64,000 nucleotides of DNA from Mesostigma viride (taxonomy: Eukaryota; Streptophyta; Mesostigmatophyceae; Mesostigmatales; Mesostigmataceae). The notes under the pieces are model-generated. The model was not told where the DNA came from, did not search any database, and saw only the letters and a program-made list of their open reading frames with translations. Of this stretch, positions 1 through 10,984 are shown one piece after another (within the stretch, counting starts at the first letter, position 1; every line of letters starts with the position of its first letter). The translations under genes were made by a program, and so were the position numbers. Where the stretch lies: contig RPFO01000017.1 in the NCBI GenBank assembly GCA_009746045.1, forward strand, positions 1,387,001-1,451,000, in the 5' to 3' direction.

Positions 1-1
1 T

Positions 2-67
2 ACGGAGAGTGAGCTAGATGGGTGTAGTCGCCTGCTGCAGGAATATAAAACCCTGCACAAGCTCTAG
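2..67 (+). CDS. pol: End of pol (chromodomain tail), copy A, partial
   Basis: Reading from base 2 gives the last 21 residues of the chromodomain seen at the end of pol in copy B (TESELDGCSRLLQEY...), ending with TAG at 65-67. The 5' part lies outside the window. In chromoviruses this domain follows the integrase and is thought to direct insertion by reading chromatin marks. Confidence 0.85.
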   Translation, partial: TESELDGCSRLLQEYKTLHKL

Positions 68-147
68 TTGTAGGCTTTCTCCTCTCTTATGTTATGTCTG
101 CTGTCGACGGCCGGGTGGTTGGTTGTCCCCTCCCCTCCGCAGCCGTC

Positions 148-2455
148 ATGTCGGAGCCTACCCCTCCGGCCGAGAGCTCGCTGCCGTCCCCGCCCCACCG
201 GACCCTGAGCTGTATTTCGAGGCCCTTCCGGGCCGCTGGGTGTCGCGATCAAGTTACCCGGGTGGCGTTGTGCAGCCGGCCCTTCAGGCCCATGCAACAT
301 GCGGGCTTAGTCAGGGCGGCCCTCTTCGGGGTCACGTGGTATGGTCCTTCCCCTGATGAGCCGCACCAGCTTGTCCTGCACGGGTTCGACGATGCCGGAC
401 ACTGTTTGTTGGGGTGTGGTTCCAGCTGTCCCGCCCTGGGACAGATAGATGCGGTTCTCCGGTGCTGCCGTGTGTTCTCCTACCTCTCTACCCATGTGGG
501 CCGTACCTGCCTACGGGAGGTGTTCCCTTGGCTTCCGGCTGAGGGTGATGCTGAGGTAGATGAGAACCCCTGTGACCTTTTACGGGCCGTAGAATTCATG
601 GAGATAGCTGATCAGTCGGCGGAACTAGCGGTTAGTGGTCCTGCCCCTTCGGGCGCCCCAGCCGAGGTACATTATACGCCAGATTATTCTGCCTCGAGCG
701 CTGCGTCCGCCTCCTCGGCGTCTGTTCCTCCCTCTCCGGTCCCGTCGTCCCCTCGGTCGACCCGGGATGTTACAGTAGAGCCTACCCCTTCGGGTTTGCC
801 TGATCCTCTTTCGGCGACGGTCTCGGCTATGCAGGCTCAGATCCAGTCCCTGACCACGGCGTTCGGGGCCTTCCTGGCGGCCCAAGCGCAGACTCCGGCC
901 ACGCCAGGTGGGGTGTCTGTGGTGTCCGCGCCCCCTACCCCTTTGGTTGCTTCGGCACCTGTGGTTTCGCCGGCGCCCCCTACCCCTTCGGTTGCTGCGG
1001 CTCCGACACCTCCGGTTGCCTCCGTGCCTGCGGCCGACGTTCCCGCGCCTCGGCGCGAGTCTTCAGCCCCTTCGGCTGTGCCCGCCGTCGCCCCCTCTGG
1101 GCCGTCCGCTGCGCCCTCACAGCCAGTTCGTGGTTTCTTCAGCGACCCGGGCGGTCTTCCCAGGCTTTGGGAGGGCGGTCCTCCGCAGAGGATCCCGGTG
1201 CCTGACTGGAGCTTGGACGGTAACCAGTCGTATGCCGGATTGCCTGTCCCCACGGGTCCTATTTTCAACATGTGGCCTGGTGGTGCTCCACCCCCAGAGA
1301 CCGGCGCGCCAGTTGCGGAGGCGGGTCCGTCGCGACCCCCTGCGGCATCGGGTCCGACGCGGCCCCCTGTTGTACCGGCACCTTCTGCGCCTGTGCCGGT
1401 TCCTACCCCTTCGTCGGCCCCTGCCCCTTCGGCCCCGCGGTCTTTGGCTGCGGTCGTTCGGTCCAGTGGCTCTGACCCGCGCGCCACCCGCGCTGCCGAT
1501 TCCCTTCGGGAGTTGTCAGAGGGCGATCGGGATCGGGCCCCTTCGGTGGTGCATGCGACTCCGGAGTCGCGCGACACGCCTGTCTTCGGGTATGGTATGT
1601 CTGCACTCGCTTGCCGCCAGTGTGACCTGCCGCGCGCCTCCGCCGAGCTGGCCATTTCGCCCATGTCCTACGGGTTCTCCCAGGTGTGTCGGGCGCCGCG
1701 GGACCGTAACCTACCAGTTGAGACTGATCGGCCTCCTTTCGACATGGTTATTTTGGCTGATCCGGTGTTCCAGGGTGAGATCCTGGTTCGGCGCGTCCTG
1801 TACCGCTGGGCGCGGCGCCACAATGACTTGGACACCTACGGCGGGTTCCAGTGGGCTTACCCTCCGCCTCTGGGCATTATGGCCTCAGATGCTCTTACGG
1901 TAGATTTTCCTGCGGTGCCGGGTGCCACGTACAGCACCGTCCTTCAGCCCATCCTAGAGTGGGATGCCCGTCGTCCAGCGCCCATCCCGGGCCAGGGTTT
2001 GGACTCTCGGGGTCATCCTCGATCCTCCCCGGGCTAGCGACTACCTCGAGACGTTCGGGTCGCGACAGTGTGCCCGCCGGTGGCGCTCCCGCGAGATTCG
2101 GCATATCCGGTTGTGGCCGTCCAACGTGGAGCCCCTGGTAGATCTGTTTTTCCCGACGGGTATGCGCCCTCGGATCCGGTATCATCGCCTGCTCCTTCGG
2201 GCTCTCTGCCTGATCGCGGTAGAGCCTTTCCTACGCCTCTTTGCCTGCGGTTTCCTGGACTGGGCCCGGGGCCAGGTCGTTCTTACACAGCATAGGTACT
2301 ACTGGGCCTTCCTGGGCCTTTTCCCTGACGGCGTGTGGGCCGATGTTTTCCTCACTGTAGATAGGCACGACAATGCTGAGGATGTGTCTCACTACCAGGC
2401 TTACCTGGATGTCCTGCTGGCCTCCCGTGGTACCTACCAGACGGATGGCCATTAG
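148..2455 (+). pseudogene. Third ORF of the gypsy element (copy A), unknown function, frameshifted
   Basis: A long GC-rich reading frame follows pol and precedes the 3' LTR. The in-frame ATG at 94 precedes a second ATG at 148 that is shared with copy B; the true start is unclear because both copies carry small indels in the first 300 bp. The frame is open to 2037, then shifts, and the remainder reads from about 1964 to 2455. The product would be about 780 aa: an N-terminal globular part, a long Pro/Ala/Ser/Thr-rich middle with PTP and APA runs, a short segment QAQIQSLTTAFGAF that could be helical, and a C-terminal ~250-residue region rich in aromatics and Arg. I recognise no domain. Its place fits an env-like or accessory ORF, but no clear signal peptide or membrane anchor is visible. 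Confidence 0.7.
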
Positions 2456-2812
2456 ATAGAGGGCCTTAGGCCCGACCTGAGGGTGTTGTCCCTCCGGTAT
2501 GTAGAGTCGCCCTCATGTTCTGGCCAGTTGACTGGTCGTTCTTGGTCCTTGGTGCTGATTGGTTTACTCTGTGTGTCCTGCCCAGTGCCGTTCCCCCCCG
2601 GCAAGGACTTTGTTCCAGGCAGTTAGGGGAACCTACCACCAGGCTTGGTGCTGGCTAACCCTACACCTCCAGGCGTGGTGGTGGAGACCGTGTGAACTAT
2701 TGGTGCTTTGTATCTTGGATGGCCTGCCGACTGTGTTAGTGTGTGCTGGGTGCATTAGGTTTCCTACCCCTTGTTTTCCTCCCTGTGCGTAGGGAGAGGG
2801 CTCCCTACCTTT

Positions 2813-2826
2813 GTGGGGGGGGGAGG
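2813..2826 (+). promoter_or_regulatory. Polypurine tract, copy A
   Basis: An uninterrupted G-rich purine run touches the LTR start TGTTACG, as expected for the primer of plus-strand DNA synthesis in LTR retroelements. Confidence 0.75.
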
Positions 2827-3398
2827 TGTTACGTCGCGTAACAATTCGTTGTAGTTACGGACGTAAATTAGGTCTTTTGCCTCGGTTGTCCCCAGGTTTA
2901 CGTTTAGGCTCCTACCGGGACATTATTGTCCTCGTAACAGTACTGTGGTACATTGGGTGCCGTTGGGCGCCGCGCCGCGTACTTTACTAGTGGTCCTGAT
3001 CCTGTGGTAGAATGTAGTGGACCAGCGTGCATCAGTAGATGTAGTGGACCAACGTGCATCTGTAGGCGAGGGCCATGTCGGCCCGAGCGTGTTGGACCGT
3101 TGGTGACCATTTATGCGCGTTCTATCCCTTGTGTGTGCACTCGGCGTGTGTTAAATGAATTAACACATATAGGCTTGGGTCACGGCAGTTTAGTTGTGTT
3201 TCCTTCCTCTTTTCCTGGAGTAAACGGGTTTGATTAAATGGCCTATGGCATATTACAGTAGTACATATGTAAATGCATTGAGATCTGGTTCGTCTCGGTC
3301 GTCTTTCGCTAGGGGTGTAAATAGAAGCGGCCTCACTAGTTTAGGTAGTATCAGGACCGGTAGAGGTAGAGGTGGCGGCCGAGGCTTGCGGCGTAACA
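2827..3398 (+). repeat. 3' LTR of copy A
   Basis: 572 bp beginning TGTTACGTCGCGTAACA and ending GGCGTAACA, homologous along its length to the LTRs at 5033-5607 and 15289-15856. It starts with TG and ends with CA, with an imperfect ~11-bp inverted repeat at its ends. Confidence 0.9.
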
Positions 3399-5032
3399 CG
3401 CGTACATTCCATGATACTATGGTGAGTTGGCTCATGTTAGTGGCGTATTAGGCAGGTCTTACCTAGTCACGGTTGGCGCGGCCGCCACGTCCGTTGCGTC
3501 CGGCGCCGCCACGGCGGGGCAACCATGGAAAAGCGCAGATAAACCACAAGCGAAGAAGAGTGTCAGTGTCGGGTGTTGGTGGGGTGCCGGATTTGAGCTG
3601 ATGGGTGATGACCATGGGTGAAAGCCTCATTGCCTTGCCGTGTCTAGCAATGACGGCAGATCTCAGGGGGGGTTTTCTAGGCGAAGTCGAATCGCCAGGG
3701 AAGGCGCTAGTGGTTCCTCCACTAAACCGCCAGTGCATGGTAATTCCGTAACCAGGGGTTAAAGTGTGTCGTCCGCACCTGCGGTAGGGGGGTATTTGCA
3801 TAATCAGGAAACCCAGCACCTGCCGGGTATGCACTGACCATAGCTTGTACCGTCCCACGAACAGCACTTTACCCGTAATCCGACCGCAATCCGGGCTAGC
3901 CGTCATGAGAACAATGTGGTTTGCAGGTGCTTACGTACCCACGTAAGACAGCCTGTGACCGACATGGACCGCATGGCGGCTAGCCTAAAAGGTTGCGGGC
4001 AAGAGGGAGCTCGTTAGACGCACCTTTTTACGACGAATCTGGAGGTATCTTCCCGGTCGCGAATGGTCGAGGCTATCGCCTGCTATCCTTTACGCCGCCA
4101 TAGCCATCTGCGCTAGTCTCATCCGGCTGGGCAGTTCATCCCGCTTGCGCCCATGTGGGCCACAACAACAACTGACTACTACTGGCGCCATCTACCAACT
4201 AGCCTTGTGAGTATGTTGTGCCGTGAGACTGTGACACAGTGTTCTGTGATCCGGAAATCCGGGTTCCTGTTGCGGGCCCGGCCGTTAGACTAGCGGGCGC
4301 AACAATGAAATAAATTTTGGATTTTGGCTTGTTGACTGTTGTCATAGTCCGCCTAGAACTTTGGGACTCATTTCGGGACTTAATTTGGGAATCGTCCCTC
4401 AAGTGGTCAACACTTTTGAATGGAATTATGACAGTTTGTGTGATTCGGACTAGTTATTTGGGGCCTAGGTTGATGTATGAGATCTTCTAGCTAGGGGCTT
4501 GTGCAGACGCGCCACGTTGCGTACTTCATAGCTGGTTGCGATCTTGTACTCTTGCGTGGATTCTGTAGCATGGCGAGGGTCGATGTCGACCCGCGAGGAT
4601 CTTGTGTGGGCTGCCGCGGGCATGTTTCGGAATTCTCTGGCCGGGATGAAGGTCCGTTGGCGCCGCCATGTCGGTGCCACTTGCCAGCTTGGTGGCAGAC
4701 CTAGGTGAAGTTGGTCCGAGGACGAGAGCGGTCCCGTCCTCTTGGTTCGGAATAACTGAAAGTGTGTGAGTGTGTTATCACCTGTCCGAGCCCGGGGCAC
4801 TCATTTTCCGCCAACTGCATTTGGTAGCTCTATCCTAAATGTCGGGTTGCGTAGATTCATTGCGGTATAAATCATTCATTGTATAAATCATCGTGAGCCG
4901 TAACAGTGCAAAAGTCGCATCCGTGTTCCGTTAATCCCACTCCCACCCGGTGGGCCATATGTGACGGACGGAGAGCCGGCGGTCGCGGTCACGGTTAGAA
5001 TCAGATTCCGTAATAACCTAACCTAACATAGG
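3399..5032. other. Gap between the two gypsy elements, no gene seen
   Basis: No convincing reading frame. The longest ones (for example 3463-3906 on the minus strand) have random-looking composition and no homologue elsewhere in the window. A short repeat GTATAAATCAT occurs twice near 4865-4895. The stretch ends with TAACCTAACCTAACATAGG; the last five bases, ATAGG, are the target duplication of the next element. Confidence 0.6.
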
Positions 5033-5607
5033 TGTTACGTCGCGTAACAATTCGTTGTAGTTACGGACGTAAATTAGGTCCTTGGCCTCGGTTGTTCCTA
5101 GGTTTACGTGTAGTTCTAGCTGGTCCGGGCTTGTCCTCGTAACAGTACCGTGGTACATTGGGTGCTTTTGGGCGCCGCGCCGCGTACTTTATTAGTGGTC
5201 CTTATTATCCTTTGGTAGAATGTAGTGGACCGGCGTGCATCTGTGCACCTGCCTGTGTTTCTGTGTCTCTGAAGGCGAGGGCCAGGTCGGCCCGAGCCTG
5301 CTGGACCGTCGGTGACCATTCATGCACGTTCCACCCTTTGTGTGGTCACTCGGCGTGTGTTAAATGAATTAACACATATTAGCTTGGGTCATGGCAGTGT
5401 AGTTGTGTTTCCTTCCTCTATTCCTGGAGTAAACGGGTTTGTGTAAATGGCTTATGGCGTATTACAGTAGTACTTACGTAAATGCACTGAGATCTGGATC
5501 GTCTCGTTCGTCTTTCGCTAGGGGTTTAACTAGAGGCGGCCTTACTAGTCTAGGTAGCATTAGGCCAGGTAGAGGTAGAGGTGGCGGTAGAGGCTTGCGG
5601 CGTAACA
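5033..5607 (+). repeat. 5' LTR of copy B
   Basis: Starts TGTTACGTCGCGTAACA, ends GCGGCGTAACA. The start itself folds (TGTTACG / CGTAACA), and start and end form an imperfect 11-bp inverted repeat. Preceded by ATAGG. Confidence 0.95.
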
Positions 5608-5608
5608 A

Positions 5609-5622
5609 TGGACTCGGAGGAA
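5609..5622 (+). promoter_or_regulatory. Possible primer binding site
   Basis: TGGACTCGGAGGAA lies one base after the 5' LTR. TGG at this place is expected because it pairs with the CCA end of the tRNA primer. The tRNA was not identified. Confidence 0.4.
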
Positions 5623-6135
5623 TTTTAGATAGAGAGCGAGACGACGATCCCCTGCAACATACGTCATTGAATCAACCCTTCCGCGTCCGGGAAAATGAAG
5701 ACGACACCTACTTGACAGGTAATGGGCGGGTCGCCTGCGAGCTGGGGGGGTAGTGCTGCCCGATTCGGGACACGCCCTGCCTAGAAGATAGACCTGCTCG
5801 AAGCGGAAAATCCTTTTATAGATAGCTCCTTTCCCTCGTTTTGTTTTCCTGAGAAATGTTGCTTTCTGTCCTAGATAGGTGATGGTTTTGGTTCTACGGT
5901 AGAGAGACGACTAGCGTCTCGTAGATTACACTTTTTCTGCATCTTGCCTGCTTTGTATTTAGACGACCCATCGCCGGACGCAGAATTCTTGAAACCGGAT
6001 ACTTACGACCACCTGGCGCTGGAAACCTCGTCCCTGCGTGCGTCGTCAATCTGGTTCGGTTTCAGACACCCGAGATAAGTCGCCTTCTCCTCGTTCTCCT
6101 TATTTGACTACTCAAGACCTACCAGGTGCGTTAAC
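5623..6135 (+). other. Untranslated leader of copy B
   Basis: About 0.5 kb between LTR and first ORF with no reading frame of note. It would hold packaging signals, but none can be recognised by eye. Confidence 0.5.
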
Positions 6136-6540
6136 ATGAGCCAGCGACGTCCTTTTCCTGCTCCTTCTCATTCTACTAGTAATAATAGTTTAGCGAAATA
6201 TTACGTAGTCATTACCCCTCAATGGGCATCTATCTTCTTATCGTGGGCCGATGCTAGGAAGTTCGTTCAGTCGCGTACTTATAATGTCTCCAAATATAAG
6301 AAGTTTATGTCCTTTGAAGAAGCTCAGACCTACCTCTTAAATCATAGTGAATCAGATTTGGGTCTCCATTCTCGTCCTTCTCCTCATGCTCGTCCTGCTG
6401 TAGATAGTCTTGTTTTCGTCACACCACCTCCATCTCCTCCCTCGTCTCCCCCTAAACGGGCTGCATCCTCATCTAGCTTAGATACACCTCTCACCTTAGA
6501 GTTCGGTTCCCTATCCATTACTGTTGCTAAAAAGGATTGA
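6136..6540 (+). CDS. Small ORF with viroplasmin / RNase H1 N-terminal-like domain
   Basis: 134 aa with ATG start and TGA stop. Residues about 21-72 (KYYVVITPQWASIFLSWADA then KFVQS, YKKFMSFEEAQTYL) have the layout of the Cauli_VI/viroplasmin domain also found at the N-terminus of eukaryotic RNase H1: a YYVV strand, a conserved Trp in an xSWxxA turn, then a KYKKF-SFEEA-YL helix. This domain binds RNA-DNA hybrids in RNase H1. The C-terminal half is Pro/Ser-rich. It lies in front of gag as a separate ORF, with no catalytic RNase H residues. It may be the first segment of a longer Gag split by an indel. Confidence 0.65.
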   Translation: MSQRRPFPAPSHSTSNNSLAKYYVVITPQWASIFLSWADARKFVQSRTYNVSKYKKFMSFEEAQTYLLNHSESDLGLHSRPSPHARPAVDSLVFVTPPPSPPSSPPKRAASSSSLDTPLTLEFGSLSITVAKKD

Positions 6541-6663
6541 TTTAAATTGTTTTTCTTTTGTAGGACATTAAAAGCTTTTCTTTTCTTTCCTTGCCTTAAA
6601 TTAGGCCTTGTCCTTTTTCTTTGTTGCTTTCATCTAGATTCCTATTCCTTTACTTAATTAAAG

Positions 6664-8400
6664 ATGGATCCAGTGGGTGGAGATATGTCGCCTATACCTA
6701 CCAATATAATAATAATAAATAATAATAATACAATAACAATAACAACACTCGTGGTAACCGACGGGACTCCTTGGAAACGGTACACCATCTCACTCCTCAA
6801 GGTAACCTGCGTACCTCACCTCCTTCTCCTGTTACTGGTGGTCGCCGTCGTCCCTCAATTACCCCACCTACCTTTGAACAACGTGTCAGATTTAGTGATG
6901 AACCCTCTTTTGCTGTGAACCAGGCCCCTGCCCCTCCTGCAACCTTGGCTCAACCCTCCAGCAGGTCCTCACTCACTAACAATGCTTCTAGGCCTCCTTC
7001 CCACCCTGTGCCTTCCATGCCTGCTTTTAACACGGGTCGTACCTCCGCCCCTGTCGGCCCTTCTGGGCGCCCTAGTGCAGTTCCCTTTTACCCACCTGCT
7101 TCCTGGTCCTACCCTGATACGGCCTATGAGGCTGCCCAGGTCCCTACCCGTGTGGCTGATTTAGAAGTTAATAGTGATTTCAGCACCATGCCTCTAGATG
7201 ACAGAAATTATGATCATTTTGCCTACTCCTCTCTTCGTGAGCAATATACTGTACCCTTCTCCTATGGGCACCAGCCTGAAACGGTGGCCCCTTCTAGACC
7301 CCTACCCAAAACTTTCCTCTTCCTTCCTTCTATCCCGCTTATGTAGCAGTGGAAGATAGTGGCCCTATGGGAAAAACTGACTCTTCTAATCCCCCTAAGC
7401 CTCCTGCTCTTCCCCTCTTTGCTAACCTTCCCAAGCTGGATGTCAAGTCTACCCCTCAACAGTTTTTCACTTTATTATGTTGCTTACCCAGAACACAGAG
7501 TCGTGGCAGAATCATAATAGATGGCGTCTCTCTGATGCTGTACTAGTTCCTCACTATCTTACTACCTGCATTACTCCTGAGCTTGCTAACCTCATCCAGT
7601 GTGAGTCTTTGGCCTCTCATGCCTACCCTAACTCTGTAGCAGAATTGTTTAAGCGTTTAGAGAACCATTTAGTCCCTCCTGATGCAGATTGGCAGGATAG
7701 ATTAGCCTTTGGTACCTTGCAGCAGGGTACTAAATCATTTAAGGAGTATATGAAAGAGTTTGATGCCCAGATGGTACGAATTAGGGATTTGTCGGGCGCA
7801 GAAGTACGTGCTCGCTTCCTCAGGCCTCAGTAGACCCTTATTGCGTGAAGTCAAGCGCCAGTTCTCTGCCTACCGTTTTACTGACCTGCCCCTCAAGCAT
7901 GTGCGCCAGCATCTCTTACGAGTAGCAGATTTCTTCACCACTCCTTCTCTTCCTACCCGTTCCCGTATTAATAATATTAGTCCTTACCCCTGAGGAGGAG
8001 AACTCCTATGTAGAAGAATTAGATATTTGTGTTACTGACCTTTCAGCTCTGGATGTCTCTCATATCACATGCTATCATTGTAAGGAAGTAGGTCATCTTA
8101 AACGTGAGTGCCCCAAGTTCCTTTCGGGTGCTCCCCCTCATCCCGACGCTCGCCCTCCTCGTACCCCTCAGCGTGCTCCTATTCGTCCCACTTCAGGACG
8201 CATTCCCTCAGCTACCCCTAGTAGGCTGAATGCTGTGCAGACAGGACCCCCAGGGTTCCCCTATGATAATCAGGCTCCCGCACCCTCTTCGATCCCTCGT
8301 GACCCTCCAGCAGTGGCTTTTTCGCCAGGGTCTTCTTCGGGGTTAGTTCCTATGGATTTGGGGGGGAGGGGGAACAGTAGGCCTGTCAGCCGGGGGTAAC
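6664..8400 (+). pseudogene. gag: gag, broken by frameshifts
   Basis: The frame opens at ATG 6664, passes an (AAT/AAC)n Asn run where it shifts, and continues in pieces at 6771-7346, 7477-7833 and beyond. The Pro-rich N-terminal part is followed at about 7620-7830 by a capsid-like segment (ELFKRLENHLVP, FGTLQQGTKSFKEYMKEF) typical of the Retrotrans_gag family. At about 8070-8112 a CCHC zinc knuckle is legible (CYHCKEVGHLKREC). Gag packages the RNA and forms the intracellular particle. At least three frame changes separate the pieces, so no intact protein is made. Confidence 0.75.
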
Positions 8401-8557
8401 CTGGACAGGTCCTTAGATAGTACCCCAGATAATAATTTTTGCTTGCCTGTTTTTATAACCTCTGTAGGAGCTGAATCATCCCTACCACTACGTGTGCGTC
8501 CTCTTATGTTCTTGAATGGTGGTTTAACCGTTCCCTCATACTGTTGTAGACCCCTTC

Positions 8558-9241
8558 TTGCATGCTGATGAACTCTTGAATGTCTCTGTGTTAGTGGATA
8601 GCGGTGCGGCTAGCTCCTTTGTGAGCGAGGCCCTAGTTAGGCGTTTAGGACTAGTCCCTACCCCTCACACAAAAACTGTCACTGTCCATTATGCTGACGG
8701 TCGCACCAGTCATTCCCCGGGTACGGTGTCCCTTCCCCTGGTCATACAAGGACGTACGGTCAACCTGACGGCCACTATAGGCCCTATCACTACAGCTGAT
8801 GTATTACTAGGATTAGATTGGCACCAGGATAATAAGATTACTATTAATTATGATACTATGGTCATTTGGTTTCCAGATAGCTCTTACTGGGTACCGGAAC
8901 GTCATTATAGATTAGAAAATTTATCCTTGGTAGATATTACTCCTCCTACACCTGTTGATCCTCCTGTGAGACCTATACCTGAAGTATTAATGTCCAATGA
9001 CGAATTGCGATCTGAACTAAAGGAATATGGATACCTATTATGTATGTTCCTTCAGTTAGAAGTACAAGAGATACCTATCACTAATAATAGTGTGGATATA
9101 GATGTAAACACAGTGGATACAATAGGAGTGGGATTTACTGAAAATGAAATAGTAAGATACATGGCTGTGATAGATTCCTCAAAAGTTTTGAAGAAAAGAC
9201 TCCTTCTTATCCTCCTCCTCGTTCTGTTTTACACCGTGTAG
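8558..9241 (+). CDS. pol: Retropepsin (aspartic protease) segment of pol
   Basis: The catalytic motif VLVDSGAASSFVS lies about 13 residues in, followed by the flap-like region and DVLLGLDW (hydrophobic-hydrophobic-G pattern) about 70 residues later, as in gypsy retropepsins. The downstream residues to 9241 are a linker to RT. The frame is lost at 9241 and RT continues in another frame. The segment upstream (about 8480-8560) appears to carry the domain's first strand in a shifted frame. Confidence 0.85.
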   Translation: MHADELLNVSVLVDSGAASSFVSEALVRRLGLVPTPHTKTVTVHYADGRTSHSPGTVSLPLVIQGRTVNLTATIGPITTADVLLGLDWHQDNKITINYDTMVIWFPDSSYWVPERHYRLENLSLVDITPPTPVDPPVRPIPEVLMSNDELRSELKEYGYLLCMFLQLEVQEIPITNNSVDIDVNTVDTIGVGFTENEIVRYMAVIDSSKVLKKRLLLILLLVLFYTV

Positions 9242-10874
9242 TTATCAAGGACGGTGCAGTTCCTACGCACTCTCCGATGTATAGAATGGGCCCTACCGAA
9301 TTAAAGGAACTAAAACAGATTTTAGTGTCACTATTAGAAGCAGGATTGATAGAGCCTAGTAACTCCCCTACTCCGCTGGTGTCCTGTTAGTTCCTAAGCC
9401 AAATGGCAAGTTTCGCCTAGTTACTGATTATAGGAAGTTAAACGATATTACTGTGAAGTCTAAATACCCTCTACCTCGTATTGATGATATATTTAATAAG
9501 GTTAAAGGTTCTACCTGTTTCACAGTACTGGATTGTGCGGATGGTTTTTGGCAACTACGCATAGCTCCTGAGGATTGCCACAAAACCGCCTTTGCTACCC
9601 CTTTTGGGCATTACCAGTTTAGAGTAGCGGCTATGGGACTCTGTAACTCTCCTGCCTCTTTTCAAATGTTAATGAATGAAGTGCTTAGACCTGTTATGGG
9701 AAATTCTCACCTTCCTCAAGTGTCCTCTGATTTAAAGGATCCTTCCTTCTCCTCTGTTTCTTTATCTGAGCATGACCGTTCTTGTGCTCAAGCTTACTTA
9801 GATGATATCCTTATTTACTCTCCTGATTTTGAAACGCACCTACGTGATTTAAAGAAAGTATTAGAAATAATGGCTGAAAATTCTTTGTGGGCGCGCCGTG
9901 CTAAAGTTCGTTCGGGTAGGAGTGTCCCATTTTTAGGGCACGTTCTGTCAGATGCCGGGGTCGCTACCGACCCGGATAAAACTAAGTCAATTCAGGAATG
10001 GCCTACCCCTACCGACGTTAAAGGTGTACGTAGTTTTCTAGGAATTGCTTCTTACTATAGGCGTTTTATCCCGCGTTTCGCAACTATAGCAGCCCCTATT
10101 AATCATTTATTAAAGAAGGATATCCCCTTTGTTTGGAGTAGTGAATGTCAGTCGGCTTTTCAGTGTCTAAAATCCCTACTCCTCTCCCCTCCCGTACTCA
10201 TCCTACCGGATACTACTAAACCCTTTGTTGTAGCTACAGATGCTAGCAAGGTAGCTATAGGGGGCGTCCTTCTCCAGGATCAGGGTCAGGGCTTACAGCC
10301 AATCGAGTATATCTCTAGGACAATGCTTCCTGCGGAGCGTAACTATCCCGTACACCAGCAGGAACTATTAGCTGTGGTGTATTGTTGCCACGCGTGGCAG
10401 CACTTTCTTAAAGGTGCTCAATTTGATGTTTGTCTGAATGAACCCTGTGAGATTGATCCTTATAGATTAGTTATCCAGACGGATCACCGTCCCCTTACCC
10501 ATCTTCTCTCACAACCCAACCTTACCCCTCGTCAAGCGCGCTGGATGGAGTTTTTAGCACAGTTTTCCCCTTTTAAACTTCAGTATGTTAAGGGTGTAGA
10601 TAACATAGTACCAGATGCACTCTCCCGTCGTGCAGATTACTCCTTTTTCGAGGACCTTGATGTTCTCAATACTACTCTAGTTCCTACTACTATGGGTGTA
10701 ACCCCTTATGGTGAACTACCTGATGATGAATCCTATGCCTACCTCTTTCATACAGCTGTTCGCATGCCTGATCTCCTTTCTCACGTAGGACTCTCTCTCC
10801 CGTGTGAGGCCCTTCCTGTGGCCTCGGTGGGGGGGAGGGGAAAAATAAAATTTCTATACCGCTTAGCCATATAG
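9241..10874 (+). pseudogene. pol: Reverse transcriptase and RNase H segment of pol, one frameshift
   Basis: RT begins in frame at 9241 (THSPMYRMGPTELKELKQIL), then hits a stop near 9390 where one G appears missing; the main frame runs 9453-10874. Clear RT motifs: LVTDYRKLN, LDCADGFWQL (motif A, Asp), MGLCNSPASFQ, AYLDDILIYS (motif C, DD), then SFLGIASYYRRFIP. RNase H follows with FVVATDASKVAIGG (Asp), QQELLAVVY (Glu), IQTDHRPLTHL (Asp) and DALSRR at its end. Connection and RNase H are complete, so only the missing base spoils the domain. Confidence 0.9.
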
Positions 10875-10984
10875 CGACTAGGTCAGGAAAGTCTTATGAA
10901 AACATAGTCCCTCTAGGACCTCCCCTTCTCTTTGGCAAGGCGGTAGGAGATCTCTTTAAACCTGTTCTGGATACCTCTGTAGCG

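Larger units (their letters stand above)
1..3398 (+). mobile_element. Ty3/gypsy chromodomain retrotransposon, copy A, 3' part only
   Basis: The first bases match 12447 onward in the complete element at 5033-15856, so the window opens inside the end of pol. After pol come a long GC-rich third ORF, a purine tract at 2813-2826 and a 3' LTR at 2827-3398. The bases after the LTR are CGCGT; the matching target duplication would lie upstream of the window. The LTR differs visibly from those of copy B (for example a different stretch around 3010-3080), so this is a separate, older insertion and not half of a tandem duplication. Confidence 0.9.

Noticed and set aside
3463-3906. 147-aa minus-strand frame between the gypsy elements
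   Set aside because: No domain, no repeat elsewhere in the window and random-like composition.
5014-5028. Telomere repeat (AACCTAACCTAAC)
   Set aside because: Only two units, matched by an inverted pair on the other side of the retrotransposon; no longer array.
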